This document shows positions 50,001 through 62,000 of a stretch of 64,000 nucleotides of DNA, one piece after another. Source of the DNA: Arenicola marina (Eukaryota; Annelida; Polychaeta; Arenicolidae); NCBI GenBank assembly GCA_964019135.1, contig OZ025263.1, forward strand, positions 19,259,123 to 19,323,122. The letters are read 5' to 3'. The position numbers were made by a program, and so were the translations under genes. The notes beneath the pieces were generated by a model. The model was not told where the DNA came from. It did no database searches and was given only the letters and a program-made list of their open reading frames with translations. How positions within the stretch are numbered: position 1 is the stretch's first letter; every line of letters begins with the position of its first letter.

Positions 50001-53000
50001 AAGTAAGCAGTATTGTCCATGGTTCATGAGTTCAAGAACCTAGTAGGAATATGCATCGGATAGGATGATGTAAGGTAGACCGCTTCATGCATAGCGGCAT
50101 ACCTTGGACACATAGCGGCATACCTTGGACACATAGCGGCATACCTTGGACACATAGCGGCATACCTTGGACACATAGCGGCATACCTTGGACACATAGC
50201 GGCATACCTTGGACACATAGCGGCATACCTTGGACACATAGCGGCATACCTTGGACACATAGCGGCATACCTTGGACACATAGCGGCATACCTTGGACAC
50301 ATAGCGGCATACCTTGGACACATAGCGGCATACCTTGGACACATAGCGGCATACCTTGGACACATGGCGGCATACCTTGGACACATAGCGGCATACCTTG
50401 GACACATAGCGGCATACCTTGGACACATGGCGGCATACCTTGGACACATAGCGGCATACCTTGGACACATAGCGGCATACCTTGGACACATAGCGGCATA
50501 CCTTGGACACATAGCGGCATACCTTGGACACATGGTTGCGACTGTTTGCGATGAAACATTCTGTCTGGCTCGTGTCGTTTGTGGAGTGAGTGATCCAACG
50601 TCGATCCCAGGAGAGCTGACGCCGGTCGCAGGGGCACTGGGCGGTCAGCCAGTCGTTGTAGATCCAGAACGGCAGCCCATTCCCGGATCTCTCGGCCACC
50701 CACCAGTCGATGCACTTCTGGCCGTAGTCGATAGAGGGCGCGCCGGTCGACAGTGTGTAGACCCACGTGGCCATTATCCCAAAGTTCCCCACCAGACGAT
50801 CCATTCTGAACGCATTCGGTTTATTAGAGTGTGGATTGCTGTATTCAATGACGTCTGCGCCTGCGCGGGCCGTGTAGCCAATCATAGAGTCCCGGATATA
50901 GCGTTCAGAGTCCCAATTGGTGCGCGGGTAGTTGAAGAATGTAACGGATTTTTTGTAGAGACTGTCGCTTATGATTACCAACTGAACAGTGTTTGGCTGC
51001 GGGGAATAAATAGTGAAACAATAGCCATTGTTTTTGTCGTAAGAAATAAACATCACTAGCAAAGACATAAACCACATAATGAGGATCGGATAATGCAAGG
51101 AGCCTTTCTCCCTAACATAAATGCTGTAAAATCCTCAACGATTGTCTAATCATAGGGTCAAAACCTACTGAAAATGTGTGGAAGTTATGTTTATGAATCA
51201 ATAATTGTCACAAAGTAATGTCAGGATATATATACTTATTTTACAAAGTAAGCTATGGCCATAAGTACGTCATCTTCCTTTACCGGGCGCTGATCGTCGT
51301 AAACACGTGGGTAGATGTTGACCCACGTGACCACCACGACCAATGAGGCGTCGAACTGCGAGAAGCCGCTATAGCTGACGGCGTCTGCACTGGCCTTGTT
51401 CAGAACCTGCCGCGTGGTGGCGACAGTGTCGGGGTTGGAGGAGGCCAGCTGGGTGCGGTCGTACCACTGGTACCAGATCTCGGTTCCCGGTCGCAACTTG
51501 GCGTCAACCCACAGCGGGGCGAGCACCACCATCTTATCGAACCGAGCACCCCACTGGGAGGGGGGCTTCCGCGCTCTGTGGAACTCCCCCAAACTGACCA
51601 AACCATTAGCGTGAACCTGCGTAGGTTAAAGAGGAAAACATCTGCTATAAAGAATGGTTTTCACACTGTCATGGTAGAGTCAATAAATGTGAAAGCTGTA
51701 CTATTTACCACGTAAATCTTGAAGAATGCAAGTTAATCGAGACCGTAAATTATGCCTCAAGCAAGTTGTACTCGAAGACTTTATGTCGTAGTTTACTGCG
51801 TAAAATATAGTACAACTTTGACATCATTTCATATCGATATTTCTAACTATAACAGAGAACATAGTTAAATAACAAAATAGGTTCTCAAGAAATATAAATG
51901 TTGAATACGGCGGTATGACATAAGGTACCTGTTTCCCGCACGTTAGGCATGCACTATATGCGTCTGGATATTGTTGGACAATATAACGGCGCCATACAGT
52001 TTGCCATAGTAATATAGTTTCCATTATATTTTTCAAATTACTGATTGATTGATTGATTTATTTAAGATGTATCGTCATATCGCGACAATGGGAAGTGTTT
52101 TGGAAGGAACCATGTCTACGTTTTTTCCTTCCTCAACAATAAATGGAAATTGAAGAAATACGAAAGAGCACAATAGCTACAATGGAAAACTCAAAACAAC
52201 CGTAATCTGACCTGGATCCTGTTATATGAATGTCCGTTCACCCATAGCTTCGGTAACGAGAGTTTGGTGGTGTGGCAGGAGGTAGAGCTGGCGTCAGGGC
52301 TACAGATCAGCAGCAGGTCTCCCATCTCTAACCCGTAGTGGTATTCTGGTGGTATTCAACACAGGAGGCTATGAACGATCATTACAGAAGAACAGATCGT
52401 TGGCGGAAATCTGGCAACCAGTTGTTTCTATGGCCACTATTATGTTATTGTTGCCATCAGCAATTGCAAATTTAAGTATTATTTTACATTCAGACCTTTG
52501 TTCACGCTGTGGCGACGACGGCATATCACTGCCCTATACGGCATATCACTGCCCTATACGGCATATCACTGCCCTATACGACATATCACTGCCCTATACG
52601 GCATATCACTGCCCTATACGACATATCACTGCCCTATACGACATATCACTGCCCTATACGGCACATCACTGCCCTAAACGGCATATCACTGCCCTGTACG
52701 GCATATCACTGCCCTATACGGCATATCACTGCCCTATACGACATATCACCGCCCTATACGGCATATCACCGCCCTATGCGGCACATCACTGCCCTATGCG
52801 GCATATCACTGCCCTATACGGCATATCACTGCCCTATGCGGCATATCACTGCCCTATACGGCATATCACTGCCCTATACGACATATAACTGCCGTACATG
52901 GCATATCACTGCCATATACGGCCTATCACTGCCCTATACGGCATATCACTGCCCTATACGGCATATCACTGCCCTATGCGGCATATCAATTCCCTAAACG

Positions 53001-56000
53001 GCATATCACTGCCCTATACGGCCTTTCACTGCCCTATACGACATATCACTGCCCTATGCGGCATACCACTGCCATATACGACATATCACTGCCCTATACG
53101 ACATATCACTGCCCTATACGGCATATCACTGCCCTATACGGCATATCACTGCCCTATACGGCATATCACTGCCCTATGCGGCATACCACTGCCATATACG
53201 ACATATCACTGCCCTATACGACATATCACTGCCCTATACGGCATATCACTGCCCTATACGGCATATCACTGCCCTATACGGCATATCACTGCCCTATGCG
53301 GCATACCACTGCCATATACGACATATCACTGCCCTATACGACATATCACTGCCCTATGCGGCATACCACTGCCATATACGAAATATCACTGCCCTATACG
53401 ACATATCACTGCCCTATACGGCATATCACTGCCCTATACGGCATATCACTGCCCTATACGACATATCACTGCCCTATACGGCATATCACTGCCCTATACG
53501 ACATATCACTGCCCTATACGACATATCACTGCCCTATACGACATATCACTGCCTAATACGACATATCATTGCCCAATACGGCATATCACTGCCCTATACG
53601 ACATATCACTGCCCAATGCGGCATATCACTGCCCAATACGGCATATCACCGCCCTATACGGCATATCACTGCCCTATACGGCATATCACTGCCCTATACG
53701 ACATATCACTGCCCTATACGGCATATCACCGCCCTATACGGCATATCACTGCCCTATACGGCATATCACTGCCCTATACGACATATCACTGCCCTATACG
53801 GCATATCACTGCCCTATACGACATATCACTGCCCTATACGACATATCACTGCCCAATACGGCATATCACTGCCCTATACGACATATCATTGCCCAATACG
53901 GCATATCACTGCCATATATAGCATATCCCTGCCCTATATGGCCTATCACTGCCCAATACGGCATATCACTGCCATATATAGCATATCCCTGCCCTATATG
54001 GCCTATCACTGCCCTATACGGCATATCACTGCCCTATACGGCATATCACTGCCCTATACGGCATATCACTGCCCATTACTGCATATCACTGCCCTATACG
54101 ACATATCACTGCCCTATACGACATATCACTGCCCTATGCGGCATATCACTGCCCTATAGGCATATCACTGCCCTATACGGCATATCACTGCCCTATACGA
54201 CATATCACTGCCCTATGCAACATATCACTGCCCTATGCGGCATATCACTGCCCTATACGACATATCACTGCCCTATGCGGCATATCACTGCCCTATACGG
54301 CATATCACTGCCCTATACGACATATCACTGCCCTATGCGGCCTATCACTGCCCTATAGGCGTATCACTGCCCTATAGGCATATCACGGCCCTATACGGCA
54401 TACCACTGCCCTATACGACATATCACTACCCTATGCGACATATCACTGCCCTATACGGCATATCACTGCCCTATGCGACATATCACTGCCCTATGCGGCA
54501 TATCACTGCCCTATAGGCGTATCACTGCCCTATAGGCATATCACGGCCCTATACGGTATATCCCTGCCCTATGCGACATATCACTACCCTATAGGCATAT
54601 CACTGCCCTATACGGCCTTTCACTGCCCTATACGGCATATCACTGCCCTATACGGCATAACCCTGCCCTATGCGGCATATCACTGCCCTATACGGCATGT
54701 CACTGCCCTATAGGCATATCACTGCCCTGTACGGCCTTTCACTGCCCGATACGGCATATCACTGCCCTATACGGCATATCACTGTCCTATTAGCATATCA
54801 CTGCCCTATGCGGCATATCACTGCCCTATGCGGCATATCACTGCCCTATACGGCATATCACTGCCCTATACGACATATCACTGCCCTATGCGACATATCA
54901 CTGCCCTATGCGGCATATCACTGACCTATACGACATATCACTGCCCTATGCGACATATCACTGCCCTATACGGCATATCACTGCCCTATACGACATATCA
55001 CTGCCCTATGCGGCATATAACTGCCCTATAGGCATATCACTGCCCTATGCGGCATATCACTGCCCTATACGACATATCACTGCCCTATGCGGCATGTCAC
55101 TGCCCTATAGGCATATCACTGCCCTGTACGGCCTTTCACTGCCCTATACGGCATATCACTGGCCTATACGGCATATCACTGTCCTATTAGCATATCACTG
55201 CCCTATGTGGCATATCACTGCCCTATGCGGCATATCACTGCCCTATACGGCATATCACTGCCCTATACGACATATCACTGCCCTATGCGACATATCACTG
55301 CCCTATGCGCATATCACTGACCTATACGACATATCACTGCCCTATGCGACATATCACTGCCCTATACGGCATATCACTGCCCTATACGACATATCACTGC
55401 CCTATGCGGCATATAACTGCCCTATAGGCATATCACTGCCCTATGCGGCATATCACTGCCCTATACGACATATCACTGCCCTATACGACATATCACTGCC
55501 CTATGCGGCATATCACTGCCCTATAGGCGTATCACTGCCCTATAGGCATATCACGGCCCTATACGGCATATCACTGCCCTATTCGACATATCACTACCCT
55601 ATACGACACATCACTGCCCTATGCGGCATATCACTGCATTATACGGCATATCACTGCCCTATACGGCATATCACTGCCCTATACGGCATATCACTGCCCA
55701 TTACTGCATATCACTGCCCTATACGACATATCACTGCCCTATACGACATATCACTGCCCTATGCGGCATATTACTGCCCTATAGGCATATCACTGCCCTA
55801 TACGGCATATCACTGCCCTATACGACATATCACTGCCCTATGCAACATATCACTGCCCTATGCGGCATATCACTGCCCTATACGACATATCACTGCCCTA
55901 TGCGGCATATCACTGCCCTATACGGCATATCACTGCCCTATACGACATATCACTGCCCTATGCGGCCTATCACTGCCCTATAGGCGTATCACTGCCCTAT

Positions 56001-59000
56001 AGGCATATCACGGCCCTATACGGCATATCACTGCCCTATACGGCATATCACTGCCTTATGCGACATATCACTGCCCTATTCGACATATCACTGCCCTATA
56101 CGGCATATCACTGCCCTATGCGACATATCACTACCCTATAGGCATATCACTGCCCTATACGGCCTTTCACTGCCCTATACGGCATATCACTGCCCTATAC
56201 GGCATATCACTGCCCTATGCGGCATATCACTGCCCTATACGGCATGTCACTGCCCTATAGGCATATCACTGCCCTGTACGGCCTTTCACTGCCATATACG
56301 GCATATCACTGCCCTATACGGCATATCACTGTCCTATTAGCATATCACTGCCCTATGCGGCATATCACTGCCCTATGCGGCATATCACTGCCCTATACGG
56401 CATATCACTGCCCTATACGACATATCACTGCCCTATGCGACATATCACTGCCCTATGCGGCATATCACTGACCTATACGACATATCACTGCCCTATGCGA
56501 CATATCACTGCCCTATACGGCATATCACTGCCTTATGCGACATATCACTGCCCTATGCGGCATATCACTGCCCTATACGACATATCACTGCCCTATGCGG
56601 CATATCACTGCCCTATACGGCATATCACTGCCCTATACGGCATATCACTGCCCTATACGGCATATCACTGCCCTATACGACATATAACTGCCGTACATGG
56701 CATATCACTGCCATATACGGCCTATCACTGCCCTATACGACATATCACTGCCCTATGCGGCATATAACTGCCCTATAGGCATATCACTGCCCTATGCGGC
56801 ATATCACTGCCCTATACGACATATCACTGCCCTATACGACATATCACTGCCCTATGCGGCATATCACTGCCCTATACAACATATCACTGCTCTATGCGGC
56901 ATATCACTGCCCTATGCGGCATATCACTGCCCTATGCGACATATCACTGCCCTATGCGGCATATCACTGCCCTATAGGCGTATCACTGCCCTATAGGCAT
57001 ATCACGGCCCTATACGGCATATCACTGCCCTATTCGACATATCACTACCCTATACGACATATCACGGCCCTATACGGCATATCACTGCCCTATGCGACAT
57101 ATCACTGCCCTATGCGGCATATCACTGCCCAATAGGCGTATCACTGCCCTATAGGCATATCACGGCCCTGTACTGCATATCACTGCCCTATACGGCATAG
57201 CACTGCCCTATACGGCATATCACTGCCCTATACGTCTAGCACTGCCCTATGCGGCCTTTCACTGCCCTATGCGGCATATCACTGTCCTATGCGGCATATC
57301 ACTGCCCTATACGGCATATCACTGCCCTGTACGGCATAGCACTGCCCTATACGGCATATCACTGCCCTATACGTCTAGCACTGCCCTATGCGGCATATCA
57401 CTGCCCTATGCGGCATATCACTGCCCTATACGGCATATCACTACCCTATACGGCATATCACTGCCCTATACGGCATATCACTACCCTATACGGCATATCA
57501 CTGCCCTATGCGGCCTTTCACTGCCCTATGCGGCATATCACTGCCCTATACGGCATATCACTGCCCTATACGGCATATCACTACCCTATACGGCATATCA
57601 CTGCCCTATACGGCATATCACTACCCTATACGGCATATCACTGCCTATACAGCTCGCGTTCATTTCTTTCCGCGGTATAATTTCTGCCTTGTTCCTCGAG
57701 AGAAATTGATAATTTTTAAACGTTACATGTCTAGTGGGTTGACAATAACATACGCCACATTCTAGTAAGAGTTAACGTAACATGCATTTACTGCAGGGTA
57801 ATTTGGGTTATAAGTGTTTTCACACCATATACTTACGAGTGGGAATTCCAGCTGCGTAGAAGATAGAAGAAATACCATGCATGATATGCAACAGCAAACA
57901 TGTCACATAGTCGCATTGACTGTATAAGAACATATTTATCACTAAAATAGACCCACTGTCACTATAATAATGATGGTGTCAATTGAAAGCGTAAAGCAGT
58001 GTATATATATATATATGATCCTAATATTATAATTATAGTATACCAGCATACTACAGCTGAGGAACAATAACAATGAGATGAATTATGACAGCTAATACCG
58101 ACATAATTCATGACAGTTATTCACGACATTCTTTGAGGTATGTGTAGCAAGTGTTTCTTTTTACTGTTGTTATTTCAACGACAATGAATGTAAATGTTGA
58201 ATGTATGTATATATTTCTTTTTGTACTTATATTTATGACATTCTAGGCATAAAAATGGTATAATAAATAAAAGCAAAGTATTAAACAATATTATTCTGAT
58301 ATTGATTCGCTTAAAAGTCAAAAGGTGCACTGTTTGGCCTATAAAGGATCAGTGCCACACGATAAATAAGGTTTTAATCATACTGAAGATGGCTCGCATG
58401 ATGTAAGAAAGGCACGTGTTTTTAACTCGGCATAGGGGGCAAGGACCAGATAACTTGCAACAATAGGCTTTGCTGCAGACGGGGTGACACTGTGGCCCAA
58501 GCGGCCGGTGCGTGGTTCGAATCCCACCTGGGTAACGGTATATTCGAAAAGAGTAGAGGGCTGCCACCGGAGACATGGCTGCTCTCTACATTGAGCCAAG
58601 CAAACGGTTGGAATATAATCTACAGAAAACATTAAGTCATACTTAAAAACAACCAATCAAGTAAAATACCCATAGCAACTTACGCTCCACGTTGATGCTC
58701 TGGTTGTCGATGCCCCATGAAGGATTCAAGATGGCGGCATCACGAAGGGCGTCCGCGGCAACCTGGGCTTTGTTCTCCTCCGTCAGCAGCAAGGTGAAGG
58801 TCACCCGAGCCTGTGCCGACGGGTTGGCAGCCTCAACGTATTCCGTTCTGCCGTGGAAAGAAAACGCGTCATTTCATACCGAATAATGAGCTTTTTTTGT
58901 GTGCGGAATGTTGCGGAAACTATTTGGAACAGTGGTGCTATTTGTGGCGAAATCAACCTTGCGTTACACACATAAACACACAAATCCCTATGTTTGGCCA

Positions 59001-62000
59001 GTAGGTGGGAGCATACTATTATGACATTATGGGAGGGGGGGGGGTATATAAAAAGGGGTAGGCAACCAAGTATATGAGGAAGGTTGTTTTGTCGACAAAA
59101 GATTCCTGGAGCTGATGAGCATTCAAGACGGGGGGACATTATATGGTTAATATAAATTTATTGTTTGGTCGCTGTGTGTGTTACTACTGTATGTTCATAT
59201 CAATTGTACTAGCGCTGGAGGCCATAGTACGCAATAGAGTTTAAATATATTAAGAAGCACTTACGTGAAAGCAAGTTCCTTGAGGGTCACTATGGTGCCC
59301 CTGAAGACAGTGTGGCAGCCCCACACATTCCACATCTAGAAACAGGACAATTTAAGACCCAGTTACTCACGTACTTTAAAGTTTGGATACACCTACATAA
59401 CCTTAGTTGATATCATTCTCCCATGCTTACTCGCTAACCTTCCTTTCATGTTCTGGGTGAATTTTGTAGCTTCCTATCTGTCTTTTAGGGGGAAGGAAAA
59501 TTACGTAATAGAGACACACAAACGCAGGTGGTTTTATGTGTCCCTTTTCTTTGTATGTAACTTGAGGAAAACACTCAACATTCTTATTTGTTTGACTGTA
59601 GTTAAGATAGTTAAATTTGAACTAAGTGATAATGTGTTCAGTAAGACACCTATTTGTAAAAATGCGCGGCGCATTTTTGCTATCAATTTGCGCAGGGCCG
59701 CCCTGGCGAGTGTAAAAATGCATTGAGGAAGTAGGCGACAACAGAGATATCATGGAGCTCTAGCGGCGGGAGTCGAAGGCAGAGTTCCCCAATGCCAATG
59801 TCAAACACCACTTTATTCAATGTCTGATGTCATCTACAATCCATTAAACTCAATCTGTCACATTTTGCTTATGTTTACATGTACAAATGCCGCCATCTTG
59901 GAATAGCCTCTCCCGCCCCTCTCCTCCACCGCACAGTGGCCGACCCGATAGTTCAGTGGGTCAGAACGAACGCATTCAGCGCAAAGAGTGAAGGGTTACC
60001 CAGGTGACATGGCCCCGCTCTTTCCTTCTCCCATTGACGCGATATGGCTAGATGTACTGATGTACTGGGCCACTGATGTACTGGGCCACTGATGTACTGG
60101 GCCACTGATGTACTGGGCAACTGATGTACTGGGCCACTGATGTAATGGGCCACTGATGTACTGGGCTACTGATGTACTGGGCCACTGATGTACTGGGCCA
60201 CTGATGTACTGGGCCACTGATGTACTGGGCCACTGATGTACTGGGCCACTGATGTACTGGGCCACTGATGTACTGGGCTACTGATGTACTGGGCCACTGA
60301 TGTACTGGGCCACTGATGTACTGGGCCACTGATGTACTGGGCCACTGATGTACTGGGCCACTGATGTACTGGGCCACTGATCTACTCGGTCACTGATGTA
60401 CTCGGCCACTGATGTACTCGGTCACTAATGTGCTCGGCCACTAATGTACTCGGTCACTGATGTACTGGGCCACTGATGTACTGGGCCACTGATGTACTGG
60501 GCAACTGATGTACTGGGCCACTGATGTACTGGGCCACTGATGTACTCGGCGCCACTGATGTACTGGGCCACTGATGTACTGGGCCACTGATGTACTCGGC
60601 CACTGATGTACTGTGCCACTGATGTACTGGGCCACTGATGTACTGTGCCACTGATGTACTGTGCCACTGATGTACTGGGCCACTGATGTACTCATTGATT
60701 TACATCCGCCATCGAGTAGTGTTACTCCCGCCTGCCATTTACTCAATCATATATTTCTTGGGCTCTAACATCAAAGATGGACAGATTGGGGGAGCATATG
60801 TAGTTGTATCTCGACTTGTTTTTTCCTTTTTATCCAATTCTCTGCTTTAGTTTTCCTGTATGATGTGACACTTCACTAGGTCAGTTGGTAAGCAGGCTTA
60901 CCTACAGACCCAATCATCAGGTCGGGGGTTCGAACCCTGTCATATGCATCTTATGTTGGATCCAACTTCATTTTATTGACCCGCAATGATTTTTGACCCA
61001 ATTTGGTATTCATGTGCTGAAAAGCGCTCTAAATAACAACCACTTCATTTCAGTTCATTATGATACAGATATTGTGGCATATCAACATATACAACAACTA
61101 TAGGATACCCACCAAGCGGCTGACCCTATTCTTCAGCTCCAGGTAGGAATCAGAAGTGACGTCAGCGTGATCCGAGGTCAGGACCTCGTCTTGCATCCGG
61201 AAGTGACCTTTGTAGTGGACCGGCGTCGGACTAAAGACGAAATCCTCGGGACACACTGGCAACAAAAAGCCAAAGTTAGAGGGCGAAGAAATGACAAGAC
61301 GTTATTTACATCTTAAGCTGTATGTAATCCAGGCCTGGAAACTTAATGTGGGAAATGTTTCCTAGATGCCTACAACACCTCGTCGCGGAGGTTCCTTGGC
61401 CCAATGTAGCGCATATCAGCACAAATGTGACTTAAGTCACCAATTCACAGTGTCTCAGTAACCAAACGCTAATGCGAGGTTCACCCGCAACATCACTAAG
61501 AACGATTTTTATCACCCAACATCAGTCAAAATGGCGAAAATGTAAATCCTCTGCCTAAATGTTCGTCCATATGAGGGGAATTCAAACGGAGAATATTAAT
61601 TATAAAACTCACCTACATTCCGGTCAGTGGTAGTCACAGTGCCAGAGAGAGGGGCCGTAGTCCTATCTGTGGTGACTTTAGTGACATTATCAGGGATGGT
61701 AATGTCAGAGGGTTGCGGGAGCGTGGACCCTGGGTAGGAGTCAGTGACGTCATCAAATATGGTTGGGGCAGAGGGAGGTGGGGCAGTGGTCTCTGTGATT
61801 GAGTCAGTGACGTCATCAAAGATGGTGGTGACGGATAGAGGTGGGGAAGTGGTCTCTGGGATGGAGTCAGTTACGTCATCAAAGGTGGTGGTGTGAGATA
61901 GGGGTGGGGCAGTGGTCTCTGGGATGGAGTCAGTGACGCCATCAAAGATGGTCTCAGATAGGGGTGGGGAAGTGGTCTCTGAGATGGAGTCAGTGACGTC

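Noticed and set aside
52898..54358. 486-codon plus-strand ORF (ITALYGISLPYTAYHCP repeats)
   Set aside because: It is the translation of a 20-bp tandem array; 60 bp equals 20 codons, so long open frames arise without selection. No start context, domain or splice evidence.
60870..60955. Functional tRNA gene
   Set aside because: Box A and B are present but the T-stem and acceptor stem do not pair; better explained as a tRNA-derived SINE remnant.
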